DNA from: an uncultured Alphaproteobacteria bacterium | Lineage (GTDB): Bacteria; Pseudomonadota; Alphaproteobacteria; HIMB59; GCA-002718135 | Direction of reading: 5' to 3' | DNA length: 40,889 nt | Assembly: GCA_902537325.1 (NCBI GenBank) | Contig: CACBAT010000014.1 | Span: 1-40,889, forward strand | Shown here: piece after piece, positions 1 through 7,975 of the stretch | How the letters are laid out: each line of letters opens with the position of its first letter | Position numbering within the stretch: position 1 is the stretch's first letter | The notes under the pieces: model-generated | Seen by the model: only the letters and a program-made list of their open reading frames with translations | Told to the model about the DNA's origin: nothing | The model's database searches: none | Position numbers and translations under genes: made by a program

Positions 1-360
1 GTACTTTTTATCAAAATTTTCTGGATTAATAGCAATGCCTATTTTTAATCTTCTAAATATTTTTTTTATTTTTAATAAATCTTTTTTGGGAAAATGATAT
101 GAACATGAAATTGTCTTTGGCTTTGTAAAATCTATTTGTTCTATTAGCTTGTCTAAAGACACATACCGAGTCAGAAGTACTGATTCTATCTTATAATTTT
201 TACATTCTTTAATTAATGATTGTATTTTTTTATCACTAACTGTGTTTGGTCCATTCAAATTTTTACTTGCAAAACCCAATGATTTTATTTTATTTTTATG
301 TGCCACTTCAACAGATTTTACATTTGTTATGCCACAAATCTTTAGAGGTATATTTTTCAT
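1..360 (-). CDS. TrpF-like (phosphoribosylanthranilate isomerase-like) TIM-barrel protein, 3' end outside window
   Basis: An open frame runs leftward from an ATG at 358-360 to the window edge with no stop (120 residues seen). Residues 7-12 read KICGIT and a SLGF strand follows near residue 32. This is the beta1/beta2 layout of phosphoribosylanthranilate isomerase, which acts in tryptophan synthesis. The later conserved QLHG-type strand is not recognisable (SCSYHF lies there), so the protein may be a divergent TrpF-like barrel rather than the isomerase. It is divergent from the DUF1800 gene with about 50 AT-rich bases between them. No trpB or trpA is in view to support the tryptophan role. Confidence 0.5.
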   Translation of the reverse strand, partial: MKNIPLKICGITNVKSVEVAHKNKIKSLGFASKNLNGPNTVSDKKIQSLIKECKNYKIESVLLTRYVSLDKLIEQIDFTKPKTISCSYHFPKKDLLKIKKIFRRLKIGIAINPENFDKKY

Positions 361-412
361 TAAATTTTATTTTTAAAAATTATAAATATATGTAAACTAT
401 TTTTTTTTATAT

Positions 413-1849
413 ATGTCATTAAATTTTTATAGACGAGTAGCGTTTGGCCTGTCGCCAAATGAAAAACCAGATAAAGATCCTCTTAATTGGGCAATAAATC
501 AATTAGATACCATACCTGATCTGTTGTGGCCTGGAACAATCCCAACAGAAAAAGATTTAAGAAAAAAATATGGTGAATGGGTCTACGGAGATAGAGAAGT
601 TTTAAGAAAAAAATTTAAAAATGATAAACATGCCTATAGAAAAGCAAAAGATGAATTAAGAATAAAAACTGGAGAAAGATATTTTGAATTAAATGAACAT
701 GCCATTCGTCATTTTCAAACAAAGTATTCCAAACAACCCGTTTTTGAGCGTTTCTGGCTTTTTTGGGGAAATCATTTTGCAATAAGTGAAAAAGATTTTT
801 TAGCGGAGTTTAGTACCGGACCTTATCAACGTGAAATTATTAGACCTAACATGGTTAAAACTTTTGAAGAGATGGTTCAGTCAGTTACAACTTCATGGTG
901 TATGATTCACCACCTTGATAATTCAGAATCTTTTGGCCCCAATTCTAAAAAAGGAATGGAATGGGGAGAAACGATAAACGAAAATCATGCAAGAGAATTA
1001 TTATAATTACATACGGTATCTCCAAATGCTGGATACACTCAGGAAGATGTGATTCAGCTAGCCTATATCATGACAGGTTGGGCTCAAAAATGGGATAGAA
1101 AAAACTTAGAAACTGGTGATATATGGTTTGATCAAGAAATGCATCAAAAAGGAGATAAAGTAGTTTTAGGAGTTAAATACAAAAATGATGCAAAAAGAGA
1201 ACTTGCAAAGGTAATTCATGATTTGGCAACACACCCAATCTGTATCAAATTTGTTTCAACAAAATTATGCAGGCATTTTATTACAGATGAACCAACAGAT
1301 GAAATGATAAACCCAGTTATAGAAGCATGGAACAAATCCAATGGCAGCTTAATTGAAATTCACAAAGCAGTTATAACGCAAGCTTACAAGTATAATGAGA
1401 TTACACATAAATTTCATCCACCTGAAATATGGTTAATGCAATTATCAAGAATGTTTGATTTAAATATTCCACTTTCTTTTGAAAAAATGAATTATACTTT
1501 CAAGTCAAAGCCAAATAACAGACAAAGACAATTATCATGGATACTTAGAGAAATAGGGCATTCACCTTATCGTGCCAAACAACCTAATGGTTGGAGTGAT
1601 TTGGAGGTAGATTGGGTATCGCCAGAATTATTATTACGCCGCTTTTGGTTTGCTTCAGTTGAACTTCCAATGCTTGTTAAATCTGGAAACAGATCCCATG
1701 GTTTTATTTTATCTTGTCTTAAAAATAATTTTGAAGATCATAAAAATATGGCGTCTCTTATTGATAATTTTAGATTTGGCACATCAGATTATGATTTAGG
1801 GCAAAAGTATGGAGTCATTTGTAATTTGCCAGGAGTATTAAAAATATGA
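413..1849 (+). pseudogene. DUF1800 family protein interrupted by one in-frame TAA
   Basis: Two open pieces (413-1006 and about 1049-1849) lie in the same frame and form one DUF1800 protein of about 478 codons. The only interruption is the TAA at 1004-1006. The reading across it is NENHAREL-L-stop-LHT, followed by GYTQEDVIQLAYIMTGW. In this family the segment usually reads ARELLELHT, so the stop sits exactly where a GAA glutamate codon is expected; one base change explains it. DUF1800 genes are typically paired with DUF1501 genes, as here (the ATG at 1846 overlaps the TGA), and their function is unknown. The ATG at 413 follows a T-run with no visible ribosome site. It could be a true nonsense mutation, a read error or a readthrough site. 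Confidence 0.75.
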
Positions 1850-2997
1850 ACTGCACAAGAAGAAATTTTTTAATTGGAGGATCAACAACATTGTTTCTTT
1901 CTGGATATTTTCCAAAAATAAGTTTCGCTTCAATGCAGAAAAAAAATCTAATTATTATATCACTTCGTGGAGGAATGGATGGTTTAACAGCTGTTCCTGT
2001 TATTGGAGATAAACGTCTCAAAAAATTAAGAAAAAAACTCATTTTGGAAGACGTTCTTAATTTGAACAGCGACTTCGGCCTTCATCCTAAATTAGAAATT
2101 TTTCATAAACTCTGGCAAAAAAATCAAGCGGCATTTGTTCATGCAACAAATATTCCTTACACGGGCAGATCACATTTTGATGGACAAAATTTAATGGAAA
2201 CTGGAGCACACATTCCATACAAAGAAAAAACGGGATGGCTTGGTAGGGGATTACTAGCTTCAAATATTATAGGAAAAGGTTTGGCAATATCTTTACCAAT
2301 GCCACTCTTATTAAGAGGTGTGTCACAGAATAATAACTTCTTCCCATCACCAGATTTTGTTGAAACAAAGTTAATAGATCAAATTTATAATGAATTTAAG
2401 GGTGAGCATAACGAGCTAATTAAATCTACACTTGATACAATTAGACAAAGACCATTGTCTATGCAAATAGCTACTGACTCTGATGATAGAAAAAAACTTG
2501 CTCTTGAAGCCGCTAAACAATTAAAAGATCAAAGTGGTCCTCGAGTTGCTGTATTTGATTTAGATGGTTTTGATACCCATGCTGCTCAAGGAGGCGTTGA
2601 TGGGGCGCATGCTGATGAACTAGAAGAAGTAAATAAAATTGTTACTATTTTACATGAAAATCTTGGTCAAGCGTTTGATAATACTCTTATTCTTACTCTA
2701 ACTGAATTTGGCCGAACTATAAAACAAAATGGAGGCTATGGAACTGAGCATGGATATGGAAGTGCAATTCTAATGGCTGGAGGCTTGCTAAAAAAATCTC
2801 AAGTTTATACAGATTGGCCTGGACTAAAAAAGAAAGAATTATTTGAGGGAAGAGATCTAAATTCGACTATTGACTCAAGGGCTGTTTATAATTCTGCAAT
2901 GTCTGTTTGTTTTAACCAAGATCCAGAATTTTTACGTAAAGAAGTTTTTTGGGGAGACGAACTTCCTGATTTGTCTCAAGAATTGTTTAAGATTTAG
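1846..2997 (+). CDS. DUF1501 family exported protein (Tat signal)
   Basis: This 383-residue protein begins with a twin-arginine-type signal (TRRNFLIGG, then a hydrophobic stretch to about residue 28), so folded export to the periplasm is likely. It shows DUF1501 hallmarks: SLRGGMDGL near residue 40, HPKLE, GRSHFDGQ near 108, DTHAAQGG near 245 and TEFGRT near 286. This places it in the alkaline-phosphatase-like/sulfatase-related fold group. Its ATG overlaps the stop of the DUF1800 gene by four bases, so the two are translationally coupled, as is usual for this pair. The biochemical role of the pair is not established. If the DUF1800 partner is really broken, this protein may be produced without it. 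Confidence 0.85.
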   Translation: MNCTRRNFLIGGSTTLFLSGYFPKISFASMQKKNLIIISLRGGMDGLTAVPVIGDKRLKKLRKKLILEDVLNLNSDFGLHPKLEIFHKLWQKNQAAFVHATNIPYTGRSHFDGQNLMETGAHIPYKEKTGWLGRGLLASNIIGKGLAISLPMPLLLRGVSQNNNFFPSPDFVETKLIDQIYNEFKGEHNELIKSTLDTIRQRPLSMQIATDSDDRKKLALEAAKQLKDQSGPRVAVFDLDGFDTHAAQGGVDGAHADELEEVNKIVTILHENLGQAFDNTLILTLTEFGRTIKQNGGYGTEHGYGSAILMAGGLLKKSQVYTDWPGLKKKELFEGRDLNSTIDSRAVYNSAMSVCFNQDPEFLRKEVFWGDELPDLSQELFKI

Positions 2998-3023
2998 AAA
3001 TAAATAATTTTTTTAGTAATTTC

Positions 3024-3440
3024 ATGTTAAACAACAATATGGTTTCAGAAAATTTTGATAGTTTATTCAAGGCTGCAAAAAAAGTTAGAGAGCAAGCTCA
3101 TGTGCCTTATTCAAATTTTAAAGTAGGAGCAGCTTTTCTAACAGAAGATAGTAAAATTATTACTGGTTGTAATGTTGAAAATGCTGCCTATCCTCAATCC
3201 CAGTGTGCCGAAGCAACTGCAATTGGAAATATGATATCTAATGGAAACAAAAAAATTTTAGAAGTTGTGGTTATAGGTTCAGGTGAATTATTATGCTCAC
3301 CCTGTGGTGGTTGTAGACAGAGGTTAAGAGAATTTGCTACTTTAGATACTAAGATTCATATGTGTAATGAAAATGGTCATATGAAAACATCTACGCTCGG
3401 AGAATTACTTCCAGATTCTTTTGGCCCAGAGAATCTTTAA
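3024..3440 (+). CDS. cdd: Cytidine deaminase
   Basis: This 138-residue protein is the usual size for homotetrameric cytidine deaminase, which converts cytidine or deoxycytidine to uridine or deoxyuridine in the cytoplasm. The zinc and catalytic motifs are clear: NVENAAYPQSQCAEATA (Cys-Ala-Glu) and SPCGGCRQ (the two further Cys ligands). VPYSNFKVGAAF near the N-terminus is the standard substrate-binding start. The first codon could be the ATG at 3024 or the one at 3039; neither has a strong ribosome site. It leads a nucleoside salvage operon: its TAA shares one base with the ATG of punA (TAATG). Confidence 0.92.
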   Translation: MLNNNMVSENFDSLFKAAKKVREQAHVPYSNFKVGAAFLTEDSKIITGCNVENAAYPQSQCAEATAIGNMISNGNKKILEVVVIGSGELLCSPCGGCRQRLREFATLDTKIHMCNENGHMKTSTLGELLPDSFGPENL

Positions 3441-4270
3441 TGTTAACCTCGGCAAAAAAATTTTTAGAAATAACAAATAATACTTCAACCGATATTGCCG
3501 TAATTTTAGGAAGTGGACTAACTAATTTTTTTGAAGAAAAAGATATTCAAGAATCAATCTCATATGAACAGTTAGCTGATTTTCCACAGCCAACTGTCAA
3601 AGGTCACGCAGGTAAATTAGTTTTAGGAAAAATAAATAATTTAAATGTTGTTTGTATGTATGGAAGATCACATATTTATGAGGGGCATAATCCCCAAAGT
3701 TTAGCTTCACCCATAAGAGTATTGAAGGACATTGGGTCTAAGTTATTAGTTGTTACAAATGCAGCAGGTAGTTTAGATGAAGCTATGCCGGCTGGCAGTC
3801 TAATGGCAATTAAAGATCATATTAACTGGAGTGGTTTTAATCCACTTATTGGACCCAATGCTGAAGAGTATGGCCCTCGCTTTCATGATATGAGTGATGG
3901 GTATCACAAGTTTTATAGAGATCAGTTAATACAAGTCGCTAAAAAAATAGATCAAAAAATTTATGAAGGTATCTATTGTATGTACTCAGGACCAAATTTT
4001 GAAACTCCTGCTGAAATCAATGCCTTAAAAGTAATAGGTGGAAATGCAGTTGGAATGTCTACAGTACCAGAAGTTTTAGTTGCTAATCATTGCGGACTTC
4101 CCGTTATTGGTATCAGCGTAATCACCAACTTAGCCGCTGGTATGAATAAAACAAAATTAAGTCATCAGGAAACTTTAGAGAATGCAAGTTTAGCAGAGAA
4201 CAATGTTTTAAATTTAATTAAACAATTTATACAAGAAGTTCAATTCGATGATACCTCAAGAGATAATTAG
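3440..4270 (+). CDS. punA: Purine-nucleoside phosphorylase (PNP class, PunA type)
   Basis: This 276-residue enzyme splits purine nucleosides with phosphate to a free base and (deoxy)ribose-1-phosphate. Family motifs are VILGSGL near residue 21 (phosphate loop), GHAGKLVLG, GRSHIYEGH near 75, VVTNAAGSL near 108, YSGPNFETPAEI near 180 and VGMSTVPEV (the Met-Ser-Thr ribose contact). This is the trimeric PunA/xanthosine phosphorylase type rather than the DeoD hexamer. It starts on the cdd stop codon (TAATG) and its end overlaps the deoA start by 23 bases, so the three genes form one tightly coupled salvage unit. Confidence 0.93.
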   Translation: MLTSAKKFLEITNNTSTDIAVILGSGLTNFFEEKDIQESISYEQLADFPQPTVKGHAGKLVLGKINNLNVVCMYGRSHIYEGHNPQSLASPIRVLKDIGSKLLVVTNAAGSLDEAMPAGSLMAIKDHINWSGFNPLIGPNAEEYGPRFHDMSDGYHKFYRDQLIQVAKKIDQKIYEGIYCMYSGPNFETPAEINALKVIGGNAVGMSTVPEVLVANHCGLPVIGISVITNLAAGMNKTKLSHQETLENASLAENNVLNLIKQFIQEVQFDDTSRDN

Positions 4271-5558
4271 AAAAAAAAGAGACAACAAAGATCTATCAAA
4301 AGAAGATATCAACTTTTTTGTAGACGGTTTAACAAATGGATCTTTTTCAGATGCACAAATTGCAGCAATGAGCATGGCAATATTTTCAAATGGAATGACT
4401 CCTGAAGAAACTGTTTGTTTAACTGAAGCGATGACGAACTCAGGCGATACAATAAATTGGTCTGAGATTGTAGATTCTGAGTTGGTTTGTGATAAGCACT
4501 CAACTGGTGGTGTTGGAGACAAGACGAGCATTATTTTAGCACCAATTCTTGCAGCTTGTGGACTGTATGTACCTATGATTTCAGGTAGAGGCTTGGGTCA
4601 TACCGGTGGTACTCTAGATAAATTTGATTCAATACCTGGGTACAATACAAAGCCTGATTTAGAAACTTTTAAAAAAGTTGTAAAAGACGTTGGTTGTGCA
4701 ATTATTGGTCAAACCTCTAATTTAGCACCAGCTGATAAAAAATTATATTCTATAAGGGATATTGTAGGTACAGTAGAATCTTTACCTTTAATAACATCAT
4801 CTATTCTTTCAAAAAAAATTGCAAGCGGTCTTTCATCTTTAGTACTTGATGTAAAAGTTGGTAATGGATCTTTTAATAGCACTATTGATATAGCAAGAGA
4901 TTTATCCAACTCCTTAGTAAGAGTCGCTAAAGGAGCAGGTTTACATTGCGAAGCTGTATTAACGGATATGAATCAGGTCCTAGGTAAAAGTGCTGGTCAT
5001 ACACTGGAGATATTAGAATGCATAAAATATATTAAAAATGATTTTAAAGATCACCGATTAGAAAAGATCACTAATGAATTAATATCTTCGCTATTAGTAA
5101 ACATTTATAAAATTTCAAAAGAAGAGGCTTATAATAAAATTAATACTGTTATTAATAATGGACTAGCTGCAGAAAAATTTGAAATGATGGTTGCAGCCTT
5201 GGGTGGACCAAAAAATATTTTAACATCTTATGAAAAAGATCTAACCAATAAATCTATTCAAAAAGATATATTTTCTATGGAGGATGGGTGGATAGAAAAT
5301 ATTCATACCAGAGAATTAGGCCTTATACTTATTGAACTTGGAGGTGGAAGAAAACAGGTTACCGATAAAATAAATTATGGAGTTGGATATGATAATGTTC
5401 TCAATATAGGTGATGAAGTAAATTCCTCAACTCCTCTGTTAAGTTTATACTCAAGTAAAAATATAAATGATAATTTAATAAATAAAATAAAAGGCTGTTT
5501 CATTATTTCAGATAAAAAAACTCAAAAACTATCTGAAATATTTGAAACCATAAATTAA
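4248..5558 (+). CDS. deoA: Thymidine phosphorylase
   Basis: This 436-residue protein matches DeoA in length and motifs. The N-terminus is PQEIIRKKRD, followed by helical-domain segments, KHSTGGVGDKTSIILAP (phosphate-binding loop, near residue 84), GRGLGHTGGTLDK near 114 and SSILSKKIASGL near 186. It cleaves thymidine or deoxyuridine with phosphate to the base and deoxyribose-1-phosphate. Together with Cdd and PunA it allows both pyrimidine and purine nucleosides to be opened for bases and pentose phosphate. The start lies inside the 3' end of punA and the stop overlaps the next ATG (TAATG). No deoC or deoB is in the window, so the fate of the sugar phosphate is not visible here. Confidence 0.93.
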   Translation: MIPQEIIRKKRDNKDLSKEDINFFVDGLTNGSFSDAQIAAMSMAIFSNGMTPEETVCLTEAMTNSGDTINWSEIVDSELVCDKHSTGGVGDKTSIILAPILAACGLYVPMISGRGLGHTGGTLDKFDSIPGYNTKPDLETFKKVVKDVGCAIIGQTSNLAPADKKLYSIRDIVGTVESLPLITSSILSKKIASGLSSLVLDVKVGNGSFNSTIDIARDLSNSLVRVAKGAGLHCEAVLTDMNQVLGKSAGHTLEILECIKYIKNDFKDHRLEKITNELISSLLVNIYKISKEEAYNKINTVINNGLAAEKFEMMVAALGGPKNILTSYEKDLTNKSIQKDIFSMEDGWIENIHTRELGLILIELGGGRKQVTDKINYGVGYDNVLNIGDEVNSSTPLLSLYSSKNINDNLINKIKGCFIISDKKTQKLSEIFETIN

Positions 5559-6214
5559 TGAGTACTCAAACTAAAATTAATCAAGCACTTGTGCAATACT
5601 TACAAAGCATAGGTTACCGAGAAGATAAAATAATTACTGAACTAGAAAATGAAACTTTAAAACTTGGTAGTGTTTCCCAAATGCAGATTGCAAAAGAAGA
5701 AGGTCAGTTTTTAGAAATGATAACTAAAATTTCTAATGCTAAAAACTGTTTAGAAATTGGAAGGTTTACAGGTATGAGCACTTTGTTTTTGGCTAGAGGT
5801 ATACCTGAATCAGGGAAAATCGTAACTGTTGATAATTCAGATGAATTCTTATCCTTAGCAAAAAAATATTGGGAATTAGATAATATGAGCTCAAAAATTG
5901 AATCGATTATTGGAGATGGTGTTGAGGTAATGCAAAGCATGATAGACCGTCAACAGAGTTACGATTTAATTTTTATAGATGCTGATAAAAATAATTACCC
6001 AAATTATTACGAACTGTCACTAAACCTATTAGTTTCTAATGGAATAATAATTATTGATAATATGCTTTGGCACGGTGATGTGGCAGATGAAACTAAACAA
6101 GACTCTCAAACAAAAACTATCCGTGATTTAAATTTAAAAATACAAAATGACACAAGGGTGGAATTCTCTCTTCTGCCTTTATCTGATGGATTATCGTTTA
6201 TAAGAAAGAAATAA
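5558..6214 (+). CDS. SAM-dependent O-methyltransferase (family 3, caffeoyl-CoA OMT type)
   Basis: This 218-residue cytoplasmic protein is typical in length for the small bacterial family-3 O-methyltransferases. SAM motif I is CLEIGRFTGMSTLFLARGI (near residues 63-81), the acidic loop is IVTVD, and YDLIFIDADKNNYPNYYE (near 139) is the metal/catechol site signature. Relatives methylate catechols and related phenolics; the substrate here is unknown. It is coupled to deoA by a TAATG junction, so it is co-transcribed with nucleoside salvage, perhaps only for convenience. Confidence 0.85.
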   Translation: MSTQTKINQALVQYLQSIGYREDKIITELENETLKLGSVSQMQIAKEEGQFLEMITKISNAKNCLEIGRFTGMSTLFLARGIPESGKIVTVDNSDEFLSLAKKYWELDNMSSKIESIIGDGVEVMQSMIDRQQSYDLIFIDADKNNYPNYYELSLNLLVSNGIIIIDNMLWHGDVADETKQDSQTKTIRDLNLKIQNDTRVEFSLLPLSDGLSFIRKK

Positions 6215-6220
6215 CAAAGA

Positions 6221-6248
6221 CTTGAATTAAACACAATCATCCCCACAT
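6221..6248 (+). promoter_or_regulatory. Heat-shock (sigma-32 type) promoter for hsp20
   Basis: CTTGAA (6221-6226), a 14-base spacer, then CCCCACAT (6241-6248) closely matches the sigma-32 consensus (CTTGAA, 13-15 bases, CCCCATNT). It sits seven bases after the stop of the methyltransferase gene and about 65 bases before the hsp20 start codon. Transcription should start near 6255, giving a leader of about 57 bases. The match is direct sequence evidence; the sigma factor itself is inferred. Confidence 0.8.
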
Positions 6249-6262
6249 AATAATTGTCAGTA

Positions 6263-6308
6263 TGCCATTGTGGGTGCTGGCAAAATAAACTTGCTTAATA
6301 AAGGAGTT
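6263..6308 (+). promoter_or_regulatory. Candidate ROSE-like RNA thermometer in hsp20 leader
   Basis: The leader can form an upstream hairpin (TGCCA 6263-6267 with TGGCA 6278-6282). A second hairpin lets TTGCT (6291-6295) face the ribosome site AGGAG (6302-6306). Pairs would be U6295-A6302, C6294-G6303, G6293 opposite G6304, U6292-A6305 and U6291-G6306, with A6288/A6289 pairing to U6308/U6307. The UYGCU block opposite AGGA with a G-G mismatch is the hallmark of ROSE thermometers, known from small heat-shock genes in rhizobia and enterics. The short, A/U-poorly-closed stem is weak, so this is a candidate only. Confidence 0.5.
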
Positions 6309-6311
6309 ATT

Positions 6312-6749
6312 ATGACTAGAAACCTATCCGTTTGGAATTCTCTAAGACCATTCTCTGTTGGATTTGACTCAATTTTTGATGAATTTGATAGAATGTTGGA
6401 GTCTACGGAAAGATACAATACAAATTATCCACCTTACAATATTCATAGAGTTGATGAGCATAACTATAAAATTGAAGTTGCTCTCGCTGGATATAGTAAA
6501 GAAGATATTGAGATTGAATTAAAAGAAAACAACCTAACTGTTAGAAATAAACCTAAAGAAAAAGTGGTTAATGAAAATGGTAATGGTGTAATCCATAAAG
6601 GAATCTCAACAAGACAGTTTGAAAGATCGTTCACAATTTCAGAAGACATCAAAGTTAAAGATGCTGAATTGAAGAATGGACTTTTAGCAATTGATTTGGA
6701 GAGAATTATTCCAGAAGAAAAAAAAGCTAGACTAATTTCAATAAAGTAG
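6312..6749 (+). CDS. hsp20: Small heat-shock protein (Hsp20/IbpA family)
   Basis: This 145-residue ATP-independent holdase chaperone binds unfolding proteins in the cytoplasm. The alpha-crystallin domain runs from about residue 35 (PPYNIHRVDEHNYKIEVALAGY) to about 130, with the conserved KNGLLAIDL segment. The C-terminal tail has the I-x-I assembly motif (ISI). I choose the ATG at 6312 because AAGGAG lies at 6301-6306; an upstream in-frame GTG at 6270 would put the ribosome site inside the coding region. It is monocistronic: the heat-shock promoter is at 6221 and a hairpin terminator follows at 6759. Confidence 0.93.
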   Translation: MTRNLSVWNSLRPFSVGFDSIFDEFDRMLESTERYNTNYPPYNIHRVDEHNYKIEVALAGYSKEDIEIELKENNLTVRNKPKEKVVNENGNGVIHKGISTRQFERSFTISEDIKVKDAELKNGLLAIDLERIIPEEKKARLISIK

Positions 6750-6758
6750 TTTTGGATA

Positions 6759-6785
6759 GGGGCCCAAAGTGGCCCCAACATTTTT
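6759..6785 (+). terminator. Rho-independent terminator after hsp20
   Basis: GGGGCC (6759-6764) pairs with GGCCCC (6771-6776) around a six-base loop. After AACA a run of five T follows at 6781-6785. It lies ten bases after the hsp20 stop. The stem is short but all G-C, in a very AT-rich surrounding. Confidence 0.75.
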
Positions 6786-6795
6786 AACTTTAAAT

Positions 6796-6810
6796 TTAGA
6801 ATAAATCTAA
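6796..6810. promoter_or_regulatory. Palindrome upstream of iron importer, candidate metal-regulator operator
   Basis: TTAGA (6796-6800), ATAAA, TCTAA (6806-6810) is a perfect five-base inverted repeat about 135 bases before the fbpA start. It faintly resembles the TTTAGAA/TTCTAAA halves of Irr boxes in alphaproteobacteria. In DNA this AT-rich the match could be chance. Confidence 0.25.
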
Positions 6811-6906
6811 TTTTATGAATTTTAACAACACTGATATTAAAAAAAAATTCATATAGATCTACATTCGTATTCTGATAATTTTTAATAAGATTCTTAATCA
6901 TAGAAC

Positions 6907-6929
6907 GTGGAGATATTTATTATCTCCAC
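6907..6929 (+). promoter_or_regulatory. Nine-base-pair hairpin in the fbpA leader
   Basis: GTGGAGATA (6907-6915) and TATCTCCAC (6921-6929) form a perfect stem with the loop TTTAT. A run of A, not T, follows, so it is not a forward terminator, and the leftward side has no T-run either. It ends 15 bases before the fbpA ATG, next to the weak AAGG ribosome site. It could be an operator or an mRNA stem that protects the message or tunes translation. Confidence 0.55.
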
Positions 6930-6944
6930 AAAAAAAAAGGTTAT

Positions 6945-7958
6945 ATGAAAATTATTTTTAGATTACTATTGATACTAATTGCATCTACCATTTCACTAAA
7001 CTTGTTTGCCAAAGAGGTTAATGTTTATTCTTACAGGCAGCCGATTTTAATAGATCCTTTCTTTGAGGAATTTACAAAATCGACTGGCATAAAGGTAAAT
7101 GTTTTACATGCAAAAAAAGGATTACTAGAAAGAGTTTTAGCTGAGGGTGAAGATACACCTGCTGACTTGGTATTAACAGTTGATATAGCAAGATTAAACC
7201 AATTTGTTGAAAAGGATATTTTGCAACCAATTAATTCAGATATTTTGAATATGAATATTCCAAATCATTTAAGAGATAGTAATAATAAATGGTTTGCACT
7301 TTCAAAGAGAGCTAGAATTGTTGCAATCTCAAAAGAACGAGTGTCAAAAAACTCAATTAAAAGAATAGAAGATCTATCTGATACAAAATGGAAAGGTAAA
7401 ATTTGTACAAGACCTGGCAGCCATGACTACAATAGATCACTTTTAGCTTCAATAATTGCTGCAAATGGAGAAGCTTTTGCTGAAGAATGGGCAGCAGGCA
7501 TTGTTGCAAATTTAGCACGTAAACCTGAGGGTAATGATAGAGCTCAAGCAAAAGCAATTTATGAAGGTGTCTGTGATATTGCTGTAATGAATACCTATTA
7601 TTTTGGAAAAATGAAATTTAACGAAAAGAATCCAGAACAAAAAGATTGGGCTAACTCAATAGAGTTAGTTTTTACTAATCAAGAAGATAGAGGGAATCAC
7701 ATTAATGTTGCTGGTGGAGGTGTCATTAAATACTCTAAAAATAAAGACAATGCGATTGCACTACTTGAATTTTTGACTCAGCCAAAAGCACAAGTTCTTT
7801 ACAGTTCTATAAACTATGAATATCCGGTTAATCCAGATATGCAATTAACTGATGAGTTAAAATCATGGGGCGCGTTTAAAGAAGATAAACTGCCTGTTGA
7901 AAAACTTGCAGAACTTGCTCCTGTAGCTCAGAAAATCATTGATAGAGTAGGCTGGTAA
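6945..7958 (+). CDS. fbpA: Ferric iron ABC transporter, periplasmic binding protein (FbpA/FutA family)
   Basis: This 337-residue protein has a Sec signal (cleavage likely after LNLFA, residue 22). The mature part starts with VNVYSYRQP, the typical opening of FbpA/FutA proteins. Tyrosine-rich iron sites are visible: YSYR, NTYYFGK (near 218) and SINYEYPVNP near the end, together with INVAGGGV. It binds Fe(III) in the periplasm and delivers it to FbpB just downstream. The related phosphonate binding proteins (PhnS/AepX group) share the fold but not this tyrosine set, so iron is the better call. The 9-bp leader hairpin and an upstream palindrome are possible control sites. Confidence 0.87.
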   Translation: MKIIFRLLLILIASTISLNLFAKEVNVYSYRQPILIDPFFEEFTKSTGIKVNVLHAKKGLLERVLAEGEDTPADLVLTVDIARLNQFVEKDILQPINSDILNMNIPNHLRDSNNKWFALSKRARIVAISKERVSKNSIKRIEDLSDTKWKGKICTRPGSHDYNRSLLASIIAANGEAFAEEWAAGIVANLARKPEGNDRAQAKAIYEGVCDIAVMNTYYFGKMKFNEKNPEQKDWANSIELVFTNQEDRGNHINVAGGGVIKYSKNKDNAIALLEFLTQPKAQVLYSSINYEYPVNPDMQLTDELKSWGAFKEDKLPVEKLAELAPVAQKIIDRVGW

Positions 7959-7975
7959 ATTATAGGTTAACTGTT

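Noticed and set aside
1004..1048. Frameshift between two DUF1800 pieces
   Set aside because: The two pieces are in the same frame; the only lesion is one TAA codon.
4256..4909. Antisense open frames across deoA and similar ones elsewhere (for example 27634-27930, 36649-36987)
   Set aside because: They lie wholly inside well-identified genes and have no recognisable motifs or ribosome sites; they are shadows of the real coding frames.
6270..6311. N-terminal extension of Hsp20 from a GTG at 6270
   Set aside because: It would bury the AAGGAG ribosome site and the leader hairpins inside the coding region, and the extra residues do not resemble the family.
6907..6937. The hairpin before fbpA as a terminator
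   Set aside because: It is followed by A, not T, on the plus strand, and the reverse direction also lacks a T-run.
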